From: Candidatus Nitrohelix vancouverensis
Lineage (GTDB): Bacteria > Nitrospinota > Nitrospinia > Nitrospinales > VA-1
Length of the DNA stretch: 64,000 nucleotides
Assembly (NCBI GenBank): GCA_015698305.1
Contig: CP048620.1
Coordinates: 3,243,474 to 3,307,473, forward strand
Direction of reading: 5' to 3'
The translations under genes and the position numbers were made by a program. The notes under the pieces were generated by a model, which did not search any database, was not told the origin of the DNA, and saw only the letters and a program-made list of their open reading frames with translations. How positions within the stretch are numbered: the first letter of the stretch is position 1; the number at the start of each line of letters is the position of its first letter. This document shows, piece by piece, positions 48,609 through 56,658 of the stretch.

Positions 48609-49583
48609 ATGTTAAATGAAGGCGGTTTGATCGCGGCATATATTCTCGATGGCAAAGGTAAAGGCATTAAAATCGGATGGGAAGAAATTCGATCCTGGAC
48701 TCCAGACAAGGGAATTCTCTGGGTGCACCTTGATTACACATCCGCCGAAGCCCAACAATGGATCAATCAGGAAGCCCATTTAGAAGAAGTCCCCAAAGGC
48801 TCCCTTCTCGAAGTTGAAACCCGCCCCAGATGCGCTCTGTATAGTGATGGATTACTGCTGACACTGAGAGGCGTCAACCTGCTACCCCTGTCCGACCCCG
48901 AAGATATGGTCGCCATTCGTATCTGGATCGAAGAAAACAGAATCATCTCCACCCGAAAAAGAAAATTACTCTCCGTGGAAGATTTGCGAAACTCAATTGA
49001 AAAGGGAAGCGGACCTCGAACTCCCGCTGAGTTTTTAGTTGAACTTAGCGACCGCCTGGTCAACCGAATGGCGGATGTCATCGATCAAATCGACGACAGC
49101 GTGGATCACCTGCAAGATCAGGTCCTCACCGAAGAAAGTCATCAACTGCGGCCCATCATCGCTGGATGCCGCCGCCAGGCAATCGCGTTGAGAAGGTACC
49201 TTGGCCCCCAACGAGAAGCTCTGTCAAAACTTTACAATGAACGCGTTCAATGGCTGGAGGATGTGGATCGCATGCGCCTGAGAGAAATATCCGACCGCAT
49301 GATGCGTTACATAGAAGACCTGGACACCTCGCGCGAGCGCGCTTCTGTCGCACAGGAAGAGTTGATGAGCCGCCTTTCCGAGAATATGGAAAAAAGAATG
49401 TATGTCATCTCCATCGTTTCCGTTGTCTTTCTTCCTCTCAGCTTCATCACCGGCCTGCTCGGCATCAATGTCGGCGGCATTCCGGGGAGCGAGGACAAAA
49501 CCGCATTCATGATGGTCTGTATTTTCCTCATAATCATGGTCGCCATCCAGTTCTGGATTTTCAAAATAAAAAAATGGTTATGA
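48609..49583 (+). CDS. CorA/ZntB-type metal transporter
   Basis: 324 residues. Large cytoplasmic N-terminal domain, long stalk helix and two C-terminal membrane helices (VISIVSVVFLPLSFITGLLG and MMVCIFLIIMVAIQFWIF). The signature after helix 1 reads GINVGGIPG rather than GMN, as in the ZntB branch, pointing to Zn(II) transport more than Mg(II). GAAGGAGAT precedes the ATG. The gene upstream is divergent and the mscS-like gene follows 47 bp later. Confidence 0.9.
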   Translation: MLNEGGLIAAYILDGKGKGIKIGWEEIRSWTPDKGILWVHLDYTSAEAQQWINQEAHLEEVPKGSLLEVETRPRCALYSDGLLLTLRGVNLLPLSDPEDMVAIRIWIEENRIISTRKRKLLSVEDLRNSIEKGSGPRTPAEFLVELSDRLVNRMADVIDQIDDSVDHLQDQVLTEESHQLRPIIAGCRRQAIALRRYLGPQREALSKLYNERVQWLEDVDRMRLREISDRMMRYIEDLDTSRERASVAQEELMSRLSENMEKRMYVISIVSVVFLPLSFITGLLGINVGGIPGSEDKTAFMMVCIFLIIMVAIQFWIFKIKKWL

Positions 49584-49630
49584 CCGAATAGATATCTTTC
49601 AAAATCATTCACCACGCCGGAGTCAATACA

Positions 49631-50521
49631 ATGGACATCCTCATAGAGCAACTTAAAACCTTATGGAATCTTTTCAGCGCTCCCTTGTTCGAACTGGGCA
49701 GCAGCCATATATCAATAGCTTCTCTGTTTGTGGTCCTGACCATACTCGCCGGTTTTGTGATCGTTTCCAAAATCATCGAACGCGGCGTGAGAAGCGCGCT
49801 AAAGAACAAAGCCATCGATCCCGGCATCAAAGGATCGATTGAAAGATTTTCAAGATACATCACGATCACTCTGGGAGCGTTCATCGCCCTCGACACCATC
49901 GGCATCAGCCTCACCTCACTCGCCGCATTGGGCGCCGTGCTCATGGTGGGCATTGGTTTTGGACTACAGAATATCGCGCAGAACTTCATCTCAGGCATCA
50001 TCATTCTACTGGAACGACCGATCAAACAGGGCGACATTGTTTACGTCGGCGGAGTCTCCGGAAAAGTTCTCGATATTCGCGTTCGCTCCACCATCATCGA
50101 AACACGCGACGACGTGGCAATCATCGTTCCAAACTCGCAGTTCATCGCCGAGCAAGTTATCAACGATAGTTTTTCAGGAGAGAAAATTCGAAGAACGCTC
50201 AAGGTGGGCGTCGCTTATGGTTCTGATGTCGAGAAGGTAACGGAGATATTAATGAAAGTCGCCGAAGACCAGAAACAAGTCCTTGAAACCCCCAGCGCCA
50301 AAGTATTCTTCATGGACTTTGGAAGTTCTTCGCTGGATTTTGAATTGCGATTCTGGGTGAACGAACTCTGGACCACCGATGGCATTCTTTCCGATTTAAG
50401 GTACGCCGTCGACCGCGAATTCAGGAATGCAGGAGTGACTATCCCCTTCCCGCAACAGGACCTGCACATCAAATCCTGCGAAACCAATTTCAAGCTGGCC
50501 CACGAGTCGTCCAATTCTTGA
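49631..50521 (+). CDS. MscS-family mechanosensitive channel
   Basis: 296 residues, small-MscS architecture: three membrane helices (~27-50, ~75-100, ~105-130), the pore-lining helix and beta domain with GIGFGLQNIAQNFISGIIIL and LERPIKQGDIVYVGG, then a cytoplasmic alpha/beta C-terminal domain (VGVAYGSDVEKVTEILMKVA). Protects against osmotic downshock in known members. Confidence 0.93.
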   Translation: MDILIEQLKTLWNLFSAPLFELGSSHISIASLFVVLTILAGFVIVSKIIERGVRSALKNKAIDPGIKGSIERFSRYITITLGAFIALDTIGISLTSLAALGAVLMVGIGFGLQNIAQNFISGIIILLERPIKQGDIVYVGGVSGKVLDIRVRSTIIETRDDVAIIVPNSQFIAEQVINDSFSGEKIRRTLKVGVAYGSDVEKVTEILMKVAEDQKQVLETPSAKVFFMDFGSSSLDFELRFWVNELWTTDGILSDLRYAVDREFRNAGVTIPFPQQDLHIKSCETNFKLAHESSNS

Positions 50522-51307
50522 CCTAATGAGAACTATTGAAATTGACTTGCTATGGAGTATAAAGGTGAAATCAATCACAATAAGCCGAAGGATCTGACTC
50601 CACACAATCGAGACACCTCATATCTTTTCTATGATTCATAATCGACAAGCGCGCGGTCACACCCAGCACGACATGAAATGCGATAAAACGCAGGCAAGCT
50701 TTCCTCTTCCGCTTCATATTCCCGGTGGACCGAAACCTGGAACCTGGATTTTTTAATTTTCGTTATCCGCTTCTACTCTCTCCCTAATTTCAACTTTGCG
50801 TTGAGCATATCTCAATCACGACCGAATAACCTTATCACTTTTCCAAATTAATAAATTGAAATTCCGAGTAAGCCAATGGAATTTATGGACATGTTGCCCG
50901 CCTCTGCGACGCGGGTTTTCCAGATTATGTCGTTCGATTGTTCAAGGCGTTTAAAACGAACGAATGAATCCGAACTGTCACTTCTCGATTTTGCGCGGCT
51001 CCATAATTTCGAATGCCACAATCAATTAAGGCAGGAAAATAAGAAATTCCGAATTTAGCCTTCAAACCCCCAATGCGCCACAAAGTTCAGTTTCTGTGGG
51101 TGGCTATAATGTTATCGGTGATAAATAATTGATTTTGAACTAAAATAGACGGCAACTTCGACGTGAAGTATGATTTTAAATATCCTTTGGAAGTATTCAC
51201 CGATTAGCGGATAAAATGGATAACCGAAGTTTTGCTAAAATGAGAAAAATAGTGTTACTTTCGTAGCAGGTTCAAAGCACGCGCAAATTTCTGGCGGGGC
51301 GGGCGAC
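50522..51307. other. 786-bp gap without convincing gene
   Basis: Between mscS and the next kinase. The only ORF of note is a 60-codon frame at 50876-51058 with no good ribosome-binding site or family resemblance. There is a TATAAT near 51103 with no clear -35, and AAATTCCGA occurs at about 50857 and again near 51045. No terminator or RNA gene could be recognised. Confidence 0.5.
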
Positions 51308-54178
51308 ATGTTGTATTCACACAAATCCCCAATCTTTTTGATCTGCAATCTGATTTCAATTCTGATTGCTTTGCTTGTTCTATTCGGATGGCACACCAAC
51401 CGTCCTATTCTGATCCAGGTGGATTTGGAATGGACGCCCATGCAATACAACACTGCTTTGGGTTTCCTCGCTTGCGGAGTCGCCGGAACGCTTGCCTATT
51501 TTTCCCGCCCCCGAAGTTCCAGCGCAATCAGCCTCATCCCCATACTGCTTGGCTCTCTTACCCTGATCGAATATGTGATCGGCGTTAATCTGTTCATTGA
51601 TGATTTTTTCTTCGAGCATTACATAACGACGGGCTCCTCTCACATTGGACGCATGGCTCCCAACACGGCAATTTGTTTCATACTGGCCGGAGCTTCGCTG
51701 ATACTGTCCTGTCCATTTCCAAATTCAAGCTCCAGAAGACAATTCTTTGTCGCAACGCTTGGCGGCGCCTTGCTCATCTCGCTTTCCCTGATAGCAGCGC
51801 TGGGCTACTTGACCGGCCACGAGTCCTTCTTCGGCTGGGGTTCCATGACGCGCATGGCCATTCACACAACGACCGCTTTTTTCATTCTCGGAATTGGACT
51901 GGTCGCCAGTTCTATGGAACATAGTAAAGCTGAAAAAAGCGTCATCGTTTTTTCAATCATCACCATGAGTTCCGTGATGCTGACGGTGACCGTTCTTGCC
52001 GTCATGCAAAGCGCGGTTGAGAGGGACGTGAAATCGACATTACAAGCCTCTCTCGCGCGCACGCTCACAGAGTTGGATATCTGGCGGATTGGCGTCATAA
52101 GAAACAGCTCCACCTGGTCGGAGTTCCCCGGCGTTAAAGAAAACGCCCTCGCGCTGTTGAATGCGCCTCGATCCAAGCAAAGTCTGCTCGCGCATCCTTC
52201 CGGAGAAAAACTGGACTCTCTTCTGCGCCCCATCATGGAGAGGTTCGAGTACGACGGATACATTCTCATCTCCCCTGACTACACGAATACGGCCTCTATG
52301 CTGAAAGGCAACATTGGCAAGAAAAATATATTGGCCGACGTAAAAAACTACCTTCCCAGAGCTTTTGCAGGTGAAACCTTTATCACGCCGCCTTTAAAAT
52401 CTGAGATTCCTCTTCACGTTCTATCGGGAGACGCAAACCGGCGCGCTCCAACCATGTTTTCTCTGGCTCCCGTTCATGACGACGAGGGCAATGTGATCGG
52501 CGTTCTTGCCTTCCGTCTCAGTCCTTTCAAAAATTTCACGCCCATTCTGCGACTTGGAATTCTGGGTAGAACGGGAGAAACCTACGCCTTTGATGCAAGC
52601 GGACAAATGCTTTCGGAAAGCCGCTTCACCCATCAACTGGAACAAATAGGACTCATCCCAGCCGGCTCATCCAGCATCCTCAACATTGAAGTCAATGACC
52701 CCGGAGTCAATCTTCTAAAGGGAATGACGCCCTCATTACCGAGAGACAAACAACCGCTAACCTTAATGGCTGGCCAGGCAATCCAAGGAAAGAAAGGAAG
52801 TAATATCACCGGTTATCGCGATTATCGCGGCGTCACCGTCGTCGGCAGTTGGGTCTGGTACGACCCGATGGACATGGGAATAGCGACAGAGATTGACTTG
52901 CAGGAAATGTACGAATCCTATAATTTCTTCCGCAACGCGGTTCTCTTCCTGCAAGTGAGCATGATCGGTCTGCTCATCGTATTTGCCACTCAATTGGGCC
53001 GACGCCGACGCGAATTAACGCAGAAAGAGACTATGTTCAGAGCCATCGCCGATGCATCTCCTATCGGGCTTTACAAGATCGACTGCTCGGGTCGCTATAT
53101 CTATGTCAACGAGAAATGGCGCGATATCACGGGCATATCGCAGGAAGATGCATTGAAAATCCAATGGTTCAAAACCATACAAAGCGAAGATCAAGGGCGT
53201 ATCCTCGAGTCATGGAATATCGCCGTTCAGCAGGGGAAACCGTTTGAGGCTGAATATCGCATCAAAACCAAAGAGAGAAACTCCATTTGGGTCCGCGCCC
53301 ATGTAAGCCCGGACAGAGATGAAAATGATAAAATCATAGGGCATATAGGGACGATTGCCGATGTCACGGCAAGAATAGCTAACGAACGTCAATTGAAATT
53401 ATACAGCGAAAATCTGGAGCAGTTGGTGGCCGAACGCACCAGAGAACTGAACCAAACCTTCAAACAATTGCTTCACTCCGAAAAGCTGGCGTCGCTAGGA
53501 AGGATCACCGGTTCCATTTCGCATGAATTCAATAATCCCCTTCAGGGCATTCGAAATATCATTGAAATATTGAACGACGCGAACTTAAGCAAGGATGAAC
53601 ACCGTTTGAGCCTGCTCGCAAAGAAAGAATGCGATCGACTGGCGGATATGATCCGTAATCTTCGAGATTTTTATAAACCTTCGACGGGACAGACAAGCGC
53701 GATTGACATCAACCACTGCATTGAAGGCGTGCTTGCGCTTCAGATGAAATCCTTCGATCGAAAGGGAATCAAAGTTCAGAAACATTTTTCCGATTCACTG
53801 CCCAAAATTGAAGCCATTGAGGATCAGATCAAACAGGTCATTTGGAATCTGGTTCAAAATGCGTCCGATGCCATTTCCGATAACAATGGAGAAATCATCG
53901 TATCCACTGAGATGCAAAACAGCGACACCATTTTGATAACAATCAACGATACGGGAGCGGGGCTTTCCGATATCGACAAGAAATTGATTTTTGACCCGTT
54001 TTTTACGACCAAAGGCGTTGATGGAACGGGATTGGGTCTGTCAATCTGCTACAGCATCGTTCAGGCGCATGGCGGTAATATTAATGTTGAGGAAACCGGG
54101 AAGTACACGACTTTTACAGTCACCCTTCCCGCCTCACACGCTCTGGCAAATGTGGGTGATCGTAATAGCAAATTATAG
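51308..54178 (+). CDS. Multi-TM sensor histidine kinase
   Basis: 956 residues. The N-terminal 210 residues contain about seven membrane helices, resembling MASE-type sensory modules. A further helix leads to a periplasmic Cache-like domain (~235-545), then a helix, PAS (~575-695, PIGLYKIDCSGRYIYVNEKW), coiled coil, HisKA with His near 738 (GSISHEFNNPLQGIRNII) and HATPase (~845-945, NDTGAGLS and GTGLGLSIC). There is no receiver, so phosphate probably passes to the regulator encoded 112 bp downstream. The Cache-like domain is related to that of the kinase at 43763. Confidence 0.88.
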   Translation: MLYSHKSPIFLICNLISILIALLVLFGWHTNRPILIQVDLEWTPMQYNTALGFLACGVAGTLAYFSRPRSSSAISLIPILLGSLTLIEYVIGVNLFIDDFFFEHYITTGSSHIGRMAPNTAICFILAGASLILSCPFPNSSSRRQFFVATLGGALLISLSLIAALGYLTGHESFFGWGSMTRMAIHTTTAFFILGIGLVASSMEHSKAEKSVIVFSIITMSSVMLTVTVLAVMQSAVERDVKSTLQASLARTLTELDIWRIGVIRNSSTWSEFPGVKENALALLNAPRSKQSLLAHPSGEKLDSLLRPIMERFEYDGYILISPDYTNTASMLKGNIGKKNILADVKNYLPRAFAGETFITPPLKSEIPLHVLSGDANRRAPTMFSLAPVHDDEGNVIGVLAFRLSPFKNFTPILRLGILGRTGETYAFDASGQMLSESRFTHQLEQIGLIPAGSSSILNIEVNDPGVNLLKGMTPSLPRDKQPLTLMAGQAIQGKKGSNITGYRDYRGVTVVGSWVWYDPMDMGIATEIDLQEMYESYNFFRNAVLFLQVSMIGLLIVFATQLGRRRRELTQKETMFRAIADASPIGLYKIDCSGRYIYVNEKWRDITGISQEDALKIQWFKTIQSEDQGRILESWNIAVQQGKPFEAEYRIKTKERNSIWVRAHVSPDRDENDKIIGHIGTIADVTARIANERQLKLYSENLEQLVAERTRELNQTFKQLLHSEKLASLGRITGSISHEFNNPLQGIRNIIEILNDANLSKDEHRLSLLAKKECDRLADMIRNLRDFYKPSTGQTSAIDINHCIEGVLALQMKSFDRKGIKVQKHFSDSLPKIEAIEDQIKQVIWNLVQNASDAISDNNGEIIVSTEMQNSDTILITINDTGAGLSDIDKKLIFDPFFTTKGVDGTGLGLSICYSIVQAHGGNINVEETGKYTTFTVTLPASHALANVGDRNSKL

Positions 54179-54290
54179 TCGAGATAGCGGACTCTCATCA
54201 TGCAAGGTCGTTTATTGTGAATGTGAGGGAAAAGTCAAAAAGCAGTTCTGTTTCAATACAAAAGCAATCGTTCTTTAAGGGGGCGGAGCG

Positions 54291-54854
54291 ATGTCAAAAC
54301 ATTCAATTCTTATCATAGACGATGAAGAAGTCATCACTGAAAGTATGTCTCATATCTTGGAACAAGCGCAATATAAGGTTTATACAGCGCCTAATGGTCA
54401 AACAGGAATAGAAGCGTTTAAAAATGAAAGGCCTCAACTCGTCATCACCGACCTGATGATGAGCGGCATCGACGGCATCGACGTATTGAAAGAGATAAAA
54501 TCTGATAGCCCGGAAGCCCTGGTCATCATCCTGACCGGCCATGGCGAATTGGAATCGGCCATCGAAGCGGTGCATTATGGAGCTTCTGAATATTTGCTCA
54601 AACCTTGCAATAAAACTGAGATATTGCATCGGGTGAAGGAGTGCTTTGAAAAACGAGAGATGCAGATACAAATCAAGGCCTACGAAAAAATAATTCCCGT
54701 CTGTTGCCAATGTAGAAAAATTCGGGACGACCGCGGCAGGCCTCATGAAAGTGGGGAATGGGTTTTTGCAGATGAATTCATCGAGCGCCATTCCGATCTT
54801 GACGCATCCCACACGTATTGCAACGACTGCGCGGAAAAGATCATCAACTCATGA
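54291..54854 (+). CDS. Response regulator with C-terminal cysteine motif
   Basis: 187 residues. Receiver at ~1-120 with acidic IIDDEE, phospho-acceptor in VITDLMMSGIDG and Lys in YLLKPCNK. After a helix, the C-terminal ~55 residues carry CCQCRKIRDDRGRPHESGEW and a closing CNDCAEK, a CxxC...CxxC arrangement seen at the C-terminus of some signalling proteins and possibly zinc-binding. There is no DNA-binding domain. GGCGGAG precedes the ATG. It is probably the partner of the kinase ending at 54178. Confidence 0.88.
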   Translation: MSKHSILIIDDEEVITESMSHILEQAQYKVYTAPNGQTGIEAFKNERPQLVITDLMMSGIDGIDVLKEIKSDSPEALVIILTGHGELESAIEAVHYGASEYLLKPCNKTEILHRVKECFEKREMQIQIKAYEKIIPVCCQCRKIRDDRGRPHESGEWVFADEFIERHSDLDASHTYCNDCAEKIINS

Positions 54855-54908
54855 GGTTGGGACTGAACGGATGAGGGACGCGCTCGACCTCCACAGCGAT
54901 GAATGCAA

Positions 54909-54945
54909 AAAGGGCTTACTGGCATTCCAGTAAGCCCTTGTTTCT
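54909..54945 (+). terminator. Rho-independent terminator
   Basis: Thirteen-bp stem AAGGGCTTACTGG / CCAGTAAGCCCTT around loop CATT (54910-54939), followed by a short T-rich stretch. It ends the kinase/regulator unit. Confidence 0.75.
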
Positions 54946-54992
54946 CAAAACGTCATCTCAAAACTTCGTTCACCCCCTGATGTCCCAACCGA

Positions 54993-55343
54993 TCAACCCG
55001 CCAGGATTTCAACGATCCTCATACAATCGTCCTTGTAGGTCATGATTTCGCTGTGTTCCTGTTCGGTCAGGTCGTCTGACAGGTTTTCGTCGATCAACTG
55101 GACAGCGTCGTTCAGACCTCCCGCCATGATGTCCAGATCGCCTTCGGTCAGAGCGTAAATCGAGGGATTCTTCTTCAGGCTTTCAAACACCCGGGTGTAT
55201 TTGTTTTTAAAATCCAGAGCGGATTCGCGTTGCCGGTCCGATAAATCGCCCTTCAGCTCCGTATTCATATCAGAGATAGCGTCGTTCAACGCCATCTGAA
55301 TGGTTTCGATATCCTTCTCCCCTATGGTTGCCAGAGATTTCAT
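54993..55343 (-). CDS. Two-repeat helical protein, copy A
   Basis: 116 residues, no recognised family, no signal peptide. It consists of two gapless 50-residue repeats, residues 7-56 and 65-114, joined by KKNPSIYA. Thirteen positions are identical between the repeats, including LNDA at 19-22 / 77-80, DL at 33-34 / 91-92 and the Lys, Arg, Glu and Leu near each end. It is acidic and predicted all-helical. AGAGG precedes the ATG. The protein differs from copy B at 55853 by five substitutions and one missing terminal Asp. Its upstream side contains a broken copy of the neighbouring ORF. Confidence 0.85.
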   Translation of the reverse strand: MKSLATIGEKDIETIQMALNDAISDMNTELKGDLSDRQRESALDFKNKYTRVFESLKKNPSIYALTEGDLDIMAGGLNDAVQLIDENLSDDLTEQEHSEIMTYKDDCMRIVEILAG

Positions 55344-55432
55344 GGTCCTCTATTCTTCCTTAACTTACATGTGAAATAGCGCCGTCATCGAGGATCACAA
55401 ATCTGTATTCCCCTGAGCATTATAAAAAATTT

Positions 55433-55471
55433 ATTATATCTACGAAGCTCCGGCAAAGTCAAAATTAAGCG
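55433..55471 (+). pseudogene. Truncated fragment of the ORF at 55560-55826
   Basis: Read on the plus strand this 39-bp tract encodes YIYEAPAKSKLS, identical to residues of the minus-strand ORF at 55826-55560. Here it lacks a start: a TAA stands directly in front in the same frame, and unrelated sequence follows. It is a mirror-image remnant left by the inverted duplication. Confidence 0.7.
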
Positions 55472-55559
55472 TCGATCTAATTTTTCGGCAATATCCGCAA
55501 TATGATTCAACAATAATGAGTCACGAGATCAGGCATATAGATTATTGTATTTATAAATA

Positions 55560-55826
55560 TTACAGATTCAAAATCTCTTTTTCAGGCGGCCCAGACTGAA
55601 TGCGAAACGAACAAAACCCGAAATAAGGATAGAGCCAGTCCTTTTCCCGGCGCTCCAAAAAATAAAATTTAAAATGATTGCATCGCGCTTTAAGCCCCCA
55701 CTCACCCCCATGACCGTTAACAATCATCTCCTCGCTTAATTTTGACTTTGCCGGAGCTTCGTAGATATAATATTTTGATGAGGTCGGATCCGAAATCCTG
55801 GTTCCGCCATAAAATTTGCTTCCCAA
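55560..55826 (-). CDS. Small orphan ORF
   Basis: 88 residues, divergent from copy B with 26 bp between starts. No family recognised. It is rich in aromatic residues (SSKYYIYEAPAKSKLSEE, FKFYFLERREKDWLYPYF) and ends PPEKEILNL. No membrane helix. Part of its N-terminal sequence is duplicated in reverse at 55433-55471. It may be a real partner of the two-repeat protein or an already decaying gene; ribosome-binding evidence is weak. Confidence 0.5.
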   Translation of the reverse strand: MGSKFYGGTRISDPTSSKYYIYEAPAKSKLSEEMIVNGHGGEWGLKARCNHFKFYFLERREKDWLYPYFGFCSFRIQSGPPEKEILNL

Positions 55827-56206
55827 CCTATTATAAAGGTCGATAGAAAATCATGAAATCTCTGGCAACCATAGGGGAGAAGGATATCGAAACCATTCAG
55901 ATGGCGTTGAACGACGCTATCTCTGATATGAATACGGAGTTGAAGGGCGATTTGTCGGACAAGCAACGCGAATCCGCTCTGGATTTTAAAAACAAATACA
56001 CCCGGGTGTTTGAGAGCCTGAAGAAGAATCCCTCGATTTACGCTCTGACCGAAGGCGATCTGGATATCGTCGCAGGAGGGCTGAACGACGCCGTCCAGTT
56101 GATCGACGAAAACCTGTCCGACGACCTGACCGAACAGGAACACAGCGAAATCATGACCTACAAGGACGATTGCGTAAGGATCATAGACATACTCGCCGGG
56201 GATTGA
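55733..56206. repeat. Right arm of an inverted duplication
   Basis: Mirror image of 54993-55471 around a centre near 55600. It holds copy B plus the 39-bp tract at 55733-55771. The start codons and the 39-bp tract give almost the same symmetry centre (an offset of about 8 bp in summed coordinates), so one duplication event explains both. Confidence 0.88.
55853..56206 (+). CDS. Two-repeat helical protein, copy B
   Basis: 117 residues, almost identical to copy A at 54993-55343, with the same two 50-residue repeats (7-56 and 65-114). Differences: Lys for Arg at 37, Val for Met at 73, Val for Met at 108, Ile for Val at 110, Asp for Glu at 112, plus a final Asp. Most nucleotide differences are synonymous or conservative, which suggests both copies are under selection or the duplication is recent. 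AAAGG lies upstream of the ATG. Function unknown; all-helical and acidic, cytoplasmic by prediction. Confidence 0.85.
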   Translation: MKSLATIGEKDIETIQMALNDAISDMNTELKGDLSDKQRESALDFKNKYTRVFESLKKNPSIYALTEGDLDIVAGGLNDAVQLIDENLSDDLTEQEHSEIMTYKDDCVRIIDILAGD

Positions 56207-56218
56207 ACGACGCGCAAT

Positions 56219-56449
56219 TCACCTGCCAAAATTCACAAAGTAGCCGTAATAAAACATCCACCCCGTCACTCCAGCTCCCGCCGCCATGCATAGCGTCCAG
56301 GCTTTTCGGCTCTCTTTCTTGATTCCGTTTTTATCTTCATACATGAACGACGAATGCAACATCACGCCCAGAGAAAACGAAATCGCTAAATAAGACAAGG
56401 CCAGAACAATGAACATGAACGGCGAAAATTCCAGACTATTGCTCGTCAT
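56219..56449 (-). CDS. Small membrane protein, two to three helices
   Basis: 76 residues from the ATG at 56449, which overlaps the upstream stop (ATGA), so translation is coupled. Helices: PFMFIVLALSYLAISFSLGV and AWTLCMAAGAGVTGWMFYYG, separated by a charged loop (YEDKNGIKKESRK). No family recognised. Confidence 0.68.
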   Translation of the reverse strand: MTSNSLEFSPFMFIVLALSYLAISFSLGVMLHSSFMYEDKNGIKKESRKAWTLCMAAGAGVTGWMFYYGYFVNFGR

Positions 56450-56655
56450 AAAATAAACCCCGACTCGGCGATTCCCCAATGTTCAAGCAAGGAAGCCATG
56501 CCAAATATTAAAGAAAACAGAAACAAAACAAACACTAGGACGCCAAAGAAAACCTTGACGATTTCCTTCGCGCCGCGCACCTGTTTCCAATAGCTGACAG
56601 CGACCGTGCCAACGAGAACCAGAAGACCTGTGATGATGTAATATCGCGGCGACAT
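56446..56655 (-). CDS. Small membrane protein, two helices
   Basis: 69 residues with helices YYIITGLLVLVGTVAVSYW and FFGVLVFVLFLFSLIFGMAS. It starts three bases after the pyruvate kinase stop and overlaps the next gene by four bases, so all three are probably one transcript. Function unknown. Confidence 0.68.
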   Translation of the reverse strand: MSPRYYIITGLLVLVGTVAVSYWKQVRGAKEIVKVFFGVLVFVLFLFSLIFGMASLLEHWGIAESGFIL

Positions 56656-56658
56656 GGA

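Larger units (their letters stand above)
54993..55471. repeat. Left arm of an inverted duplication
   Basis: Reverse complement of 55733-56206. Two tracts are well conserved: the coding region (about 15 mismatches by eye in the first ~335 bp from the start codon) and a perfect 39-bp tract at 55433-55471. The ~90 bp between them has diverged. Confidence 0.88.

Noticed and set aside
50876-51058. 60-codon ORF in the large gap
   Set aside because: No convincing ribosome-binding site, no recognisable domain and no coding-like bias; treated as chance.
54993-56206. Inverted duplication as an insertion sequence or transposon
   Set aside because: No transposase, no short terminal repeats at the outer edges and no target-site duplication visible; the repeated part is a whole gene.
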